Of a stretch of 64,000 bases of DNA, positions 44,794 through 56,359 are shown piece after piece (positions within the stretch are counted from its first letter, which is position 1; each line of letters begins with the position of its first letter). The position numbers and the translations under genes were made by a program. Source of the stretch: Terana coerulea (taxonomy: Eukaryota; Basidiomycota; Agaricomycetes; Polyporales; Phanerochaetaceae); NCBI GenBank assembly GCA_024811115.1, contig JAKOGH010000673.1, positions 62,001-126,000 of the forward strand, read 5' to 3'. Under the pieces are notes generated by a model, which did not search any database, was not told the origin of the DNA, and saw only the letters and a list, made by a program, of their open reading frames with translations.

Positions 44794-46450
44794 TCATACC
44801 CACCGCTGGACGACAACAGCGTTCGCCAATCCGGCTTGCTCGATTGTTTGTGTCTCGTCATCGAGCACTTTGGTCGGGAATGCCGTACTCAGGGTGTATG
44901 GCCGTGAGGCATTCTCCCGCTGCGACCTACATAACAAGACGTAACAAGACATCAGCGTAGTACAAAGACTCGTCGATTAAAGATCCCAAAACTTACGCGT
45001 CGACGAATCCTCTGAGCTCTGCGACTGTATGCGTCAAGTTCATCCTCGCCGGCAGACGTGTACCGTCAGCCAGCCGGACTTGGACACGGGTCGTCGGCAA
45101 CGTGTTGTCCACCTCAAACACGGTGCCCACGCTCTGCCTGTCTGCGCCACCTGTAGATGCGGCGGAGGAGCCCAGGCTCGAGGAGGGGAAGCTGCCGGGG
45201 ATGGATGGCGCGGCGGCGGATGGGGTGACGTTGGACGGTACTGGCGAGCCGAGCCTGTTGCCCGAGCCGGCAAAGGCGGCGCGAGACGCGGCATTGGCAG
45301 GCGGCACGTAGTCTTCGTGCGTACGCCTCGTAATGCGCAGCTCGACAGGCTGACCAGGCTGGATATCCAGGATCGAGGGCGGTGCACGTCTGAGAGATGA
45401 AATGAAGTCAATGGTCTATATTGCAAGCGACAGGAAAAGTATGCTTGACGAAGCTAACGAAGAGGTCGATGTAATAAGACACTTACCCCTCGTTGATCTC
45501 AGCCAAGATTCTCGCGTGTGTAGGGTCGTCGTAATGCATCAGTTCACCGTCCTCGATGCAGAACCCGTCGCGCCAGAAGACTATCCTGCGAATGGCGGGC
45601 GGTTGTTCACGATCCGCTGCTCGCATATATGTCAGAACCTTCCATAAGCAAGCACAAGGCATACATACGTGCATCTGGATCTGGAATATATCTGGTCTCA
45701 ATATCCTCTCCACCGAGGATGTGGCCACCACCGCCAAATGGACCAGAACGCGAAGAATCTTGCGGCGCAACGCCAGCCCTAAATCATAGAACAACAGGTT
45801 AGCAGCTTTTTAATGGGGATGATGAATACACGCGAGGTAGCTGGTAAGGGGACGGGGAGGCATATGCAGGAGCGCATGTTTATGCAGTCTAGTACCAGAT
45901 AGGGTGGGCGACCAAGTCCGATGCAAGGCGAAAGAGTTTGAACTGTGAATGAAGGTTGTAGAGAACGTACTCTGCTGCCCTCCTCAGCAAATCTCTGACA
46001 ACGTCTCCTCCTGGAACCGCGCCGCCCCGTCCGCCTGGACCTTGAATGGAGATCCCACTGTGTGTCAAAAATGAGCACTGCATCACCATTTGAATACTTG
46101 AATAGCATTTCGGAAGGCGTACCTGCGTTCGCCTCCTCCTGCGAAGAAAGTTTGCGGGTCATCCTCTTCTTCATCATCGTCATCGTCTCCGTGAGAATGG
46201 CCGTGCCCTCCATGGCCTTGGGGCTGGCCGCCACCTGACGAAAGGTCTGAGAATGTAGCTATTCTCCGATTGCCCGAGCTGTTGATGTGATTGAGGAGTG
46301 AATACACGATTCACGTTGAGGGCGTCTGGTGCGGGGTACGCGTACGCACCTCGAGGCTGGGCCGCTGGTTGGGGCATCGCCAAGTCGCCCAATACGAGGA
46401 CCTGTGTTGGATGGTCGTTTCCAGCCCGTAGGTGTGTTGCTTCCTGACAT
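44794..46450 (-). CDS. p47/Shp1-type Cdc48 cofactor (SEP and UBX domains)
   Basis: About eight exons reading without a frame break. Start [15 protein letters not shown] (ATG 46450). Then [14 protein letters not shown], a Gly/His stretch and acidic [54 protein letters not shown] domain: [60 protein letters not shown]-like [14 protein letters not shown] domain: [32 protein letters not shown], and in the last exon [19 protein letters not shown], ending VVVQRWV at 44794. The N-terminal UBA domain of human p47 and yeast Shp1 is absent, as in UBXN2B/p37. These proteins link Cdc48/p97 to membrane fusion and protein turnover. A decayed duplicate is at 28-29.3 kb. Confidence 0.9.
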
Positions 46451-46610
46451 CCTGGTCACAGGAAATTGAAGCGAGTATTGGTAGTGGTGACGGATAAGTG
46501 TAGGATGCCTTGCGCCGGGAAGTCAGGTCCATAACATGGGCTGAAGGCGCGTCACAGAACCGAGTGGCCTGCACGTAGTGATAAGAAAATGTTTAGCTCA
46601 CGACACCAGG

Positions 46611-46692
46611 TCCGATATGGTGTAACGGCTAACATTACCGCCTTTCATTACGTTGATCGCGGTAGCTCGGGGTTCGATTCCCCGTATCGGAG
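46611..46692 (+). tRNA. tRNA-Glu(UUC) with 10-nt intron
   Basis: The acceptor stem TCCGATA pairs with TATCGGA, with discriminator G at 46692. The D arm contains GGTGTAACGGCTAACA. The anticodon stem ACCGC/GCGGT encloses loop CTTTCAC once an intron TTACGTTGAT (46648-46657) is removed after position 37. The anticodon TTC is at 46644-46646. The T arm is CGGGGTTCGATTCCCCG. Length without intron is 72. Intron position is canonical for eukaryotic tRNAs. It lies just upstream of, and opposite to, the p47 gene. Confidence 0.95.
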
Positions 46693-46699
46693 TACCACC

Positions 46700-47217
46700 A
46701 AGGCTCGATATTGCTTTTTTGCACAATTAAAAATTAGTTATTGGAACATGTTCATTGTCCAGCACAGTGAGCAGTGAGTCCTGGCGAGGACTTCCGACTC
46801 ATGGGCAACCTCTGTTGTCCAGCAATCATTTTGCCAGGTACTATTGTTTTGCAGATTGGGGAGATGTAGCGCTGTGGCCCCCGTCACGGTCCTTGTACGA
46901 CTCCATCACCCTCGTGGTTTGCTCGTAGTTGTCAGCACCATCCCGCTTCCCAGCTAAGACTCAGAGCTGCAGTATCACGCATCTGGTGAGTTCAGTATGC
47001 TTTCACCATGCTTCCGAGAAGACCCGGAAAATTAATGTGTTTATATCGATCTGCACTTGTAGACTGTGCTAGCCATGTCAGGGAGAAGGCGGTCCTTCAT
47101 TTTACTCTCGGATACTGTCTGGCCTCTTTGGTTCGTTGAGAATCGCTCCTGAGTCTGAATCAGGTATGACTGTGCGTGATCTATGGCTCACGTACGAATC
47201 TGACCTTATATCATCCA
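46700..47217. other. Intergenic, no gene recognised
   Basis: Unremarkable sequence after the tRNA. A T-rich run just after 46710 could serve as the RNA polymerase III terminator. Confidence 0.4.
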
Positions 47218-47717
47218 GATTCGACCAACGGACAGGAGGGAAAGTACACTCCCTCTCTCCATGACATCCGTCATACCCGAGCCCTCCTTCAGCGCTTCGT
47301 GCCGGTAGAACTCGCCAACATCATCCTTCACTTCGCCGAGTACTACCACGTCGTCTCAGCAACCTGTTCCTCGCCGCTGCGCATCCAGCAGGGTAACCAG
47401 CGCATCCTCGTGCCATCGCTGGGGCACTTATCCAGGACCGATCTTCGCACCATCCTCGATGTGAGTGTCACGATCACGGGGGCACGATCAAGGCTGGAGT
47501 AGCTTTACCGAAGACCACGGCACTCTGAACAATTCGTGGACGTGGTACACCGTCGGGACGCATAGACCACGTACTCATAATCGGGAACGGCTTGCGACCA
47601 ACCTCCACGCCGTGAAAGGAGAACCAAACTCATGAGTTTCACTGGGATAAACACTCCGACGTTGTCAAGATGGTGCAAGCCACAGGAGAGATTGAAGTGT
47701 GGGCACATGCGCAGTGA
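47218..47717 (+). CDS. Conserved agaricomycete hypothetical protein, incomplete
   Basis: Follows a good splice acceptor near 47217. Segments RHTRALLQRFVPVELANIIL and HFAEYYHVV, then after an intron NNSWTWYTVGTHRP, RERLATNLHAV and, in another frame, FHWDKHSDVVKMVQ with IEVWAHAQ, ending at 47715-47717. From memory this resembles a common agaricomycete protein of unknown function with an F-box-like helix, SWTWF and WAHA motifs, normally extended further at the C-terminus. A single extra base in AAA (47626-47628) explains the frame change. The 5' exon was not found. Confidence 0.45.
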
Positions 47718-48458
47718 GATACTCATCTATTCATTCGTAAAATCACTGATGTGCTGAGAACCAATCAGGTACCCTGGATGGGCTAACCACGTCGAACATG
47801 CGGAGATGACCATTACTTGCTTCCCGCCATGTTAGACTCAGCTTACAGGGTCGGGAAAGGATTTGCGTTACCACGTGTGGGATCTCTGTGTTTTGTGAAT
47901 CTGTATCGTTACTCTATGCTGTTTTCTTTTTGAATGCGCAGATCAGGGTCGTTACGCCGAGTACAATCGACTACAATTTCTCCGAGGCATAGAACGGCCT
48001 TAGCAGGGATAGAAGTGTCTACAACGTTGCACTCAGACGAGTGCTTCGACGCTGGTTATGACCCTCTACCGTTATTTCCGACCAGCCTCAATCTCATCGT
48101 CCTCTAAGTGCACAGCGTATTGGGGCCGGAAGTTCGAGTTTGCGTTCTCGCCCACGAGCGCAGGTCGGTAGACAAGGGCGTCCGAAAATATGGAACGCTG
48201 AACGTCATATCCATCCAAGCCCTCTTTGAATGCATGCCGCACATATGCCTTCAAAGAGTGCCACGCCGACTACAATGATCGTTGCTCAGCTCAAAAATGC
48301 TGCACAGCAGAGAATAGAACATACTGCAAGGTGGAACCGGTTCTCGCAGCACATGCGGAACGTAACATTTACCGCTGCTTGAGGTACGGCAGAGAAATCG
48401 AATAGGGTAGCATAGTCTGTCTCGGGAGGCGGTTGCGAGTACATCGCCCGGACGCTCT
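47718..48458. other. Intergenic, no gene recognised
   Basis: Short frames only. Confidence 0.35.
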
Positions 48459-49289
48459 TCAGCTTTGAGCTGGTGGGGAAAACAGTGGTGGACAGTCGCT
48501 AGAACCCCTTGGATAGTTGATGTGCTTGATAATAATCCGTTCTGGATCGAGGAGCTGCCGTACCCAAGATAGTCAGTGCTCGCTGATGACGTGCGGAATA
48601 TGGTCACCGTGATGGGAGTTACGTACCTCAAGAAACCGCGAAGCACTGTGTGCTCGCCAGTCAAGTTTGAGATCCTGGACAGAGAATATGGGCCACATGC
48701 CGTCCTCTTCAGGGGGTGGAGCCAGCCCTCGAATTTTGAGCATCGTGATGTTGCTGATTTGTAACGCCCGCCAAAGAGCGGGATGCAGGACACCGAATGT
48801 CCCTTTGATCTTGAAGTTCACCATCCGGAGTCTCGTTGCCTGACGAAGACCAGCGGCCAGCAGAGGAGCGACGCTGGCAGGAATGGGCGGTATATCTGCC
48901 GACCCATAGTCCTGGATCTTCAGCTCTCTGATGTAGCGAGCACGGCTCGCAAAGTGTTGGATGCGCAGCGTGGCCATGTCTTCATCCCATTTGTCGAAGC
49001 CTACTTCCGCCTCGCAGTCAGTCAAGGCAGGAGGCGGGTTCCACCGCGCCTGTGCCTCGGAGACCCGGAGCGTCAAGGTGTATCGCTCGAAGGTGTGATA
49101 GTTGCAGATGTCGTTAAAGATTTTGCAGGTTTGCGACAGGTTACTAATCAAGATCCTATTGAGAGGCACGCCCGGGGCATCGTAGTCGTTGTCGCATGAA
49201 AGACCGTACGGAGCGGTCACGAGTTCAACGTAGGCCAACACAATGTCACTAAGTAGGTCGAGTGGGAGTGTGGAAAGGTCCGTAGGCAT
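48459..49289 (-). CDS. F-box-like protein, 3' end uncertain
   Basis: Exon 1 (49289-48627) starts MPTDLSTLPLDLLSDIVLAY, an F-box-like helix pair continued by ILISNLSQTCKIFNDICNY. It then has leucine-rich segments (YIRELKIQDYGSADIPPIP, ATRLRMVNFKIKG, ISNITMLKIRGLAPPP, VQDLKLDWRAHSASRFLE), and ends at a GTACGT donor. The second exon is ambiguous: one frame (WVRQLLDPERIIIKHINYP) stops at 48459, another stays open to 48251. F-box proteins recruit substrates to SCF ubiquitin ligases; the large agaricomycete set mostly lacks known substrates. No substrate is proposed. Confidence 0.6.
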
Positions 49290-50299
49290 GATGTGGTGTC
49301 ACACGGAAATGTGAAGCCGTTTGAGCAGCTCAACAAAGGACTTTGGATTGAAGTCCGGCGTGAGATAGTCCTAAGATGCCTTAGGTCGAGTAACGTCGCA
49401 ATGATGCAAGCCTTGCTGCTGCTGGTCACCACAGTGCAATGTTCGTGGATGGGCGTGGAGCCGCACCGCCAGTTAATGCGCCACAGCGCACCCTACAGAA
49501 GAGAAAAGCACGACGCTCGGGTTAGTGTGTCTACACCGCGAAGTTTGGAGGGCACACCTTCCACAGAGAAAGCGATGCAGTTAGAGAGATAGAATGTCCC
49601 GGTCAAGTTATATGAAAGCGCTGCAGCACGACGGTGTCTTGAGCGCACTCTGGCGAACTCCAAACGGAACTTCAACACGATGGGAACTTGTCGAGATGTT
49701 AGGGACTTCAGGCTTCAAGCTTCGAGGGCAGGGTCGGAGGCGCCAAGAAGACTACTTAGGTTGTCACGTCTTGTCATCCATTTATGCCCACACGGACTCG
49801 GTCGGCGACTCAGCGTCCTAGCGGAGCACCGTCAACCCAAATTCCAAAGCAGATGGCAGACCGCCTTACGAGATTCGTCCTGAGAAGGCGGGTCAGGAAT
49901 GCAGTTCGCGACAGACAAGCACTCCGAAGGGCGGCGCTCGTAGGTAGCGCGTGGGAACCACGTGGCGGACAGAAATCCCGCCTCCGCCGAGCGGGCCATG
50001 AATAAAAAGGAGCGACGGCCAGCCTGCATGGCGCATATTCTCAGCAAGTAGGAACAGCAATTTCATCTGCACATGCAGCTTTTCGCCGTCTTTCAAGCAC
50101 ATATACATCCACATTCGCTATCTATTCCTGTTTCTGCTATAGCCAGCCCTCGCCTCGATTAATATTGTACAACGCAAGTGGCGTTCGAGTATCACCACTC
50201 TGCAAGGCGAGCCTTGTAGTGTTTGTATCTTTGAAGGCAGTTTCCCTGATCACCATGTCAATTTTCAGTATCAGTCAACTCGATAACGGAAAATAAGAC
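49290..50299. other. Intergenic, no gene recognised
   Basis: Overlapping short frames without domains. Confidence 0.35.
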
Positions 50300-51333
50300 T
50301 TACAGCCCGGCTCTGTAAAGATGGCACTGAAAGTTGGCAAGAGCTGCCCTGTCGTTCGCCGACGGACTGCCGCGCCACTGCTCGAGACCCTTGAGGTGAC
50401 CTGCGCATACGGAGCGGTATGCTTCGGACGAAAACGAAGTGCGAGCATGCTGCACATGATAGCCTTCTTCCATTCGTCAAGAGCGAACTGGATCTGGGAC
50501 AAGCTTGAAATCAGGCTTCGCTCTCGAAAATACACACTCCATGAATACGCACCGCGGTCGCCACAAAGGCAAGGGGCTCAAGAGCAAGCCCGTTGGAATC
50601 TTCAAGATATCTCCGATGAATCACGCCAAGATGCTGCGGGGACGCGAACCAAGCCTCATTCACGACATGCTGCACGAGTTCTGTACTATAAAGAATTTCC
50701 CACGACTCGTCGCCCGGGTTCGTCATCCACTTTCGTAGGATAGCTATTTAGTAAACGAAACAGAATTTTCGCGAGCGTACACTTACCTTTCGTAAATTAC
50801 GATAGAAATGTAGCTCTCCAGCACTGACTAACTGGCTATACAGTGCCTTTGTTCGCGCCGACCTTCTCGATCTCGTCTGGCCCGGAGAGAACAAACTTCT
50901 TCTGCTGTCCAGTGAAGAAGCGTTCGACTGCTTCGCGAGCAGTATTCACAAGTTGATCCTGGTAGTGGGAGCCGCTGGGGAGCTAGAACGGCATCAACGC
51001 AACGAACATGACGAGAGACAGCACACTCACAGTGGCTGTCTTCATAGCCCATTCGGACAACCTATGCGTAGTTATATCCATAGCTGCGGCTGACTGCCGC
51101 ATTGTCTTCAACGCTACAGATCGGGCATGGGTGTCGAAGTCGTCTTCAAGGTCCTTAGACGGATAGCAATCGATACCTGCGACTTGTGCATACACGAGCG
51201 CACCGGTGGCCTCAAGGAATATACTTCGCAGCATTGAGCGCTTTTGCCATCTTTTCGAGGGATCGTGGATAGGAAGAGCCATGGGACTACGCATATCGCG
51301 CCTCCCATGAAGCTCAGACATGAATTTTGTCAT
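50300..51333 (-). CDS. DUF6532 domain protein
   Basis: At least four exons. Exon 1 (ATG 51333) reads RSMLRSIFLEATGALVYAQV, DTHARSVALKTMRQSAAAMD, ITTHRLSEWAMKTAT. After an intron come SGSHYQDQLVNTAREAVERF and FTGQQKKFVLSGPDEIEKVG. Then TNPGDESWEILYSTELVQHV, VNEAWFASPQHLGVIHRRYL and LEPLAFVATA. The last exon has IQFALDEWKKG, SFSSEAYRSVCAGHLKGLEQ, ANFQCHLYRAGL and stops at 50300-50302. The order (helical N-part, ALxATA, ALDEW, YxxHLxxLxxW) is that of the agaricomycete DUF6532 family. One base appears missing in a GG run (plus-strand CC at 50463-50464). Function unknown. Confidence 0.68.
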
Positions 51334-51725
51334 AGCAGTTGGCACCTTGTGTATATTTGTGTCAGCAGCACTTCAGGTATGCGGTATACTGATCGGAGTT
51401 ACCTCAGTCTGGATATGCCGTCCTTGCCACGATGGCAAAACCCTGCTATCCTTAGCCTGACGGTGAAGGCTACGCGAGTGATGATCGAGGTCCTTGTCGG
51501 AAAAGAAGATTCTTTGACTGCAGCTTTTGAAACCACATTTGACCACTGTACTGCCGAGTATTCCATTAGCACGTTCTTCGTGTCAAAAAAAAGCTAATTT
51601 GATACGGAGATACGGTACCTTGTATATCAGGGTGTTTGCTCTCGATATGCTTTGCAAGATACGGTTGTCTTCTGCACGCCGTCATTCAGCTCATCCGTCC
51701 TCGCATCAAAGCATAATGGCAGAAC
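51334..51725. other. Intergenic, between DUF6532 gene 5' end and SPRY/F-box gene 3' end
   Basis: No feature recognised; probable promoter of the DUF6532 gene. Confidence 0.35.
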
Positions 51726-54189
51726 TCACTGTGTGAACCGCTCACCGCAGGCATCACAACGATATGGCATATATTCCGGCACTCCGAAGGGGTGTTTGAG
51801 TTTCCATGCCTGTGCGGCGTATACAGTAGGCATGCGTGTAGGCATGCTCATCAGGCATTCGGAGATGATCCGACGAGTTTCATGAACCCAGTCCCTGTCG
51901 TTTGTATGCCCATCGACACTAAGAATAATGGTCCCGGCGCACTGAGAACTGTTTGAGAGCCGCCGTACTTGGGTGTCGACTCCAGCGAGGAAGTCCATAA
52001 TTGCCGCCGCATACCCATCGCGCTTGCACAACGGTGTACTCAACAAGGAGATATCGATCGTTCTCACTTTGCTGGTAACAAGCCCAGAGCCTGACTTCCA
52101 GGAGTCGAACCCGACAGACATACAGGCTTGGCCGGTCTGTATCCTAAGACTCCCTTGAAAAGTGACCATCGCCGTCTGTGAGAAGAAAAGGAATCAACAA
52201 ATGTGCTGAAAAGGACTCACATCCGCCGGATGAAGCTTCGTTACCCCCCAAAGTGATAGTCATCGACCGGGTCTTTGAGAAACCCACCGCCTCCATGCGA
52301 AGCTTGCAGAGCAGCTGCACGAGGCATTTGACAACCCGGGCGTCAGCATGTGCGAGCGGTAAGCAACATGTGGCATCTGAGGAGTGCTTTGCTTCGTCGA
52401 CCTGGGGCAGGAGTAACCAGGTGAGATTCGGCGCTTGCAGCATGACAATGTCGGCAAAATCCACATCGCTGAAGATAGCTCGCGCTGTCTGCAGTCGCGA
52501 GCAGCAGCATCGCGAGGCAAGCACATCATTCTGCCGAGTATTTCCGAGCCAGCGTATGTTCTCCAGTTCCAGAGTCGTGAGGAGAGGAAGGCCAGATATC
52601 ATCCGCCCGAACACTTGGAAAGAGGGAAACACCTTTCCGCGGACCACGAGGGTCTCTAGCTTGTCGAAATGGCGAAAGAGCGCAGGAATTGTGGCGCACA
52701 TTCTTGGCGGAAGCGGATAGTGTGAACATCGTCGTTGTTGTGAACCGGTCATAGTTTCAGATGAATTTGTCGGAGCTTGGCCTGGCTTATGGTCCCATAT
52801 GAGAGCTTGGAGATTGGGAAGGCGCCGATGCAATCCAGAAATAAATGCCAGTTCGAGAGCGTCTGCCGCGCCTCCGGCTACGATGAATGTTCGAGGAGCG
52901 GCCGGCGAGGTGGACTTGAATAAAATCTCGGAAATTCGAGTTAAGTCGGAGCGTTCAGTCATAACAATGCTGTGGAAAAGCAAGGGGCGGGAGACCTTCC
53001 TGCCAGTATCGGCAAACGAGTGAGATACGGCTAAGCGCGCGCTGGTGGTTTCGGACCGAGTCCAAGAAGTTCAACCCAGCTTCTCGTTGCCGTTCGACGT
53101 CTGGGATGTCTCGCAGGATCCCCTTCAGGATCATGAGCAAGATCTCCGCCGGGATAACTGCCGCACTTCGCCTGAATCTAGCAGGTCGTTGACAATGCAG
53201 GCGGCAGTGGCTGTCGATGTCGAAAACGAACGAAGACGCCCCAAAGTTCGCCGATACTCTTGCACTGCGGGACACGGATTCGAAATAGGCCAAGGGGTGC
53301 AGTGTGATCACCACGTCGGTAACCTGGAGGCTGAAGTGCTGTAGTTCGCGCCGCAGTGAAATAGTTGTACCTGCAGGGATTGAGTCGTCGAACTGTGTGA
53401 GGACTACGCATAAAACGCTCACCGAGCAATGCCCCGTTCTTGGTGAAGAAAAATGCTATGATCACTTTTCATGTATCCGCACCCAATAACATCACCAGCT
53501 CAAGGAAAGCAAACCTCAGCGAAAACTGTGATGTCAATGAGTATTAAAACACACCTCCATATTTCGCACCGTGAGCGATTACTCCGCGTGTCTCCAGTCC
53601 AGTGACAAGGATGTCTTGTATGGTTCCATCGCACATAAACAAGCGGGATAGCTCATAAGGACTATTCTTCGCCTTCAAACGCAACCTATGTTCGAGTATG
53701 AGAAACGTGCAACAGAGTAAATAAATCCACTCACCCGAAGCCAGCAATGCTAAAAAGGACAAGCTACAGTCAGATTGGCTAAGAGTGATAGCAACTGGCG
53801 TAACGTACTCATCGTTGGGCGAAAGCTCACTAATGGCCACTTCGAAGTAGTGAACTTCGGGTCGGGGATCAAAAGGGCGATCCGAACCAAGCCAAATTCC
53901 TGCTCGTCTGTGATCAGGGGTTATCAGGTGACTCCGGTATACAAGGAAATTGTGATAATATACTCCTGCAAGGTAGTGAGGAAGTCGAAGACATGTAGAA
54001 GGTGAGGTGCTTCTCACCCATGCTGACGTTGAGGCCATGAACAACGACGCGAGAAGCCTGGTGCTCAGTATTCTCCAGCGTCTTCCAAGTAGTCGGCACG
54101 GAGAGATTATGGGGAGGAAACCAGGACGCTAAATCCGCGTAATTGAGTGCCTGGTTGCCGTCTTCAGGAAGCAATGCATTTGCAGGCAT
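51726..54189 (-). CDS. SPRY domain joined to F-box and leucine-rich region
   Basis: Read right to left from ATG 54189. SPRY-type lead-in ADLASWFPPHNLSVPTTWKT and TEHQASRVVVHGLNV. SPRY core GIWLGSDRPFDPRPEVHYFE, VAISELSPNDE, GDVIGCGY, IFFTKNGALLG, RRELQHFSLQ, ARVSANFGASSFVFDIDS. The same frame continues without a stop into an F-box (VIPAEILLMILKGI, LSRISLVCRYW) and, after 52980, FHSIVMTERSDLTRISEILF, FRHFDKLETLVVRG, LPLLTTLELENIRWLGNTRQ. The last exon (from about 52160) ends ERFTQ at 51726. Frame breaks sit in AAAAA 53449-53453 and GGGG 52984-52987 (plus strand), each one base. SPRY domains bind partner proteins; F-boxes dock SKP1. SPRY before F-box is unusual. Two genes misread as one remains possible, but no in-frame ATG was seen ahead of the F-box. 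Confidence 0.65.
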
Positions 54190-54886
54190 GGCTTGCGCTC
54201 AGAAGTAGAGAGAGATGAGGTGGTATTGGTTTCTGAAGAATGCGAAAGAACGTGTGAGGAAGCGGTGTCACTGCTTTCAAGAGCTGTTAACATAGGTGTA
54301 GGCCTGTGTAGGCAGTGCTTGGGAACACTATAAGAGGTACCGGAGGCTATGCCTTCCAAAATAGCAGTACAGTGCCCTGAAGCTTATACCGCCTCATGTA
54401 TACAGCTGCGGCACAGCTATGTATACTTTACTCATCGGTATTCGTATCTTGTTCAAATGCCAGCTTGGTGGCGTCCCAGGCGACGGTTCGAAGTTGTTTA
54501 CATAAAGGCAGTAAATTTGATGTTCCAGAGAGAAACCGCTTTCTATTGAGCAAGGAAGTAAGCATGATTTGATCAACAGGCACACATATTAGTGAATACC
54601 TCATTTTTCATTGACCGAACGACCAGCATCCGCATTTCCAGAAGGAAGTGGGAGTGAGAAAGCTGCAAAGGCGGACTCGGCCAGCGTTCCCTCGCGTGGG
54701 ATTCACGTGAAAAGAAACGCCCAATTTACGCGAGAGGCGACGACACGGTCTCCGACGCGTCTCTCTTGTTTCTCTCCCGACTCTGCTCCTAACCACTTAA
54801 GCCTCTCGGTACACGACACCTTGGCTCTGAATCTCGACGAATTCTCTCTGAGGTTCTCTCTTTCACACACGAAGCTCCGCGAAAAG
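54190..54886. other. Divergent promoter region, SPRY/F-box and NSE3 genes
   Basis: A Ser/Thr-rich minus-strand frame (SSDTASSHVLSHSSETNTT, about 54340-54200) may be an extra N-terminal part of the SPRY gene. The 150 bases before 54887 are C/T-rich and form the NSE3 leader. Confidence 0.4.
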
Positions 54887-56354
54887 ATGGCCAGAGCTGC
54901 AACTCGCTCGCAACGGCACGCGTCGCAGCCGCAAGCATCTCGGTCACAGCCCTCACAAACGCAAAACGGGCGTTCTCAGCGAAATGGGCGGAGAGAACCT
55001 TCAGAAGAAGCGGAGGAAAACGATGAGGAGGATGAGGGTATGGACGAGGATGGAGGGGAGGAAGGACGCGGAGACGATGTGAGCCTACTCTTTTTCTTCA
55101 TTGTTCTGCATGGCCCAGCAAGCCGAGCACATCAGCACCGGTGGCCGCGTTTGGCAACATATCTCATGCGACGATTGCTCTAGGACTTGGAAAGGAAAGC
55201 AAATGATCTCGTTCGGCTCGCTCTGTTCCATGAGCAGCGGCGTACCCCGCTGAGAAGAGATGAGATCTCCAAGAAAGGTACGCGACAACGTTTGCCCGCC
55301 GCGCCATAAATGTGCAACACATAAAACGCAAGCCTAACGCATGATTTTGCATAGTTATGGGTTCCAAATCACGGCGATTTGCCGAGGTCCTCAGCCGTGC
55401 ACAAATGATTTTTCGCAATACCTTTGGCATGGAACTTGTTGAACTCCAGAATCGTGTAGAGGAAAAGGACCCTAAGAAAGACAAAGAAAAAGGGAAACTC
55501 GAGGCAGCTGCCCCGAAGAAGAAAGGCGTGTTACGTCCTATCGCATGAATACAACCTGCTGACGTCGGCTTTCGCTCACAGCTGCACCAACCGGAACGAA
55601 GAGCTACATTCTTCGCTCCTTGCTCGACCCTCGAATCATTCAAATCGCATGTTCATCCGACGCGGATATCTTACGTATCGAGCAGGAAGATTTGACTGCA
55701 GACGAACACCATGCCATCCAAGACGATGAGGACGTCGGCCCTTCCGAGCTCACAGGGGCAATCCTGGCATGGCAGAACGCTGAATCCCTCGGCTCGGTCG
55801 GGTTGCTGTATGTCATACTTTCCCTGATCCTTGTGAATGGCAGAACATTGGCGGATAGTAAGCGCTTTCACTTGACGCAGCCGATTTCGAAGTTAACATG
55901 TGCGGTTTCAGATGACCTGCGCACGCTCCTGCGACGCCTCCGTCTCACACCCATGTCCCAAGTGCCGCGAACATCAAAGTCGGCCCATCAGTCATTCACC
56001 GTCGAACAATTCCTCTCCGCGTCCATCCGACAGGGATACCTGGACCGCCAGCGCGTCGGCGACGCCAAGGGCGCGCAGAAGAAGCGTGGACGCGCCGCGG
56101 GAACGCAGGTCGCGAACCAGGAGGAGGCCGTCGCGTTCGAGTGGCGGTGGGGCCCGCGGGCGTTCGCGGAGGTCGGCGAGCAGGACGTCGCGCGGTTCGT
56201 CGCGGAGTTCATGGTCGAGCGAGCGCGAGCAGAGGCGGGCGAGGAGGACGCAGACGAGGAAGTGGAAGAGAGTCCGGAAGCGCGGAAGATGAGAGAGAAC
56301 ATGATGAAGGGCATCGAGCGGGCGGCTGGCGGGGATTTGGCAGAGCTGGTGTGA
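54887..56354 (+). CDS. NSE3: NSE3, MAGE-family subunit of SMC5/6 complex
   Basis: Five exons. A disordered N-terminus (MARAATRSQRHASQ, then an acidic EEAEENDEEDEGMDEDGGEE run) is followed by the MAGE homology domain: DLERKANDLVRLALFHEQRR, TPLRRDEISKK, RRFAEVLSRAQMIFRNTFGM, ELVELQ, then GTKSYILRSLLDP, LTGAILAWQNAESLGSVGLL, YVILSLILVNGRTLAD, DLRTLLRRLRL, FLSASIRQGYLDRQRV, FEWRWGPRAFAEVGEQDV, ARFVAEFMVER. It ends AGGDLAELV at 56354 after an acidic tail. NSE3 pairs with NSE1 and NSE4 in the SMC5/6 genome-maintenance complex. One intron has a weak donor (GTCCTATC near 55537), chosen because it alone keeps the conserved frame. No frame breaks. Confidence 0.88.
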
Positions 56355-56359
56355 AAGGA

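Larger units (their letters stand above)
33476..46130. repeat. Copy B of the segmental duplication (intact locus)
   Basis: Holds the full NLR, DUF6535 and p47 genes. Left boundary of homology to copy A is near 33476 (NLR tail); the right boundary lies within or near the p47 5' exons. Nucleotide similarity is visible by eye in exons and partly in introns (for example the bases around the p47 UBX exon), and weaker between genes. Confidence 0.75.
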
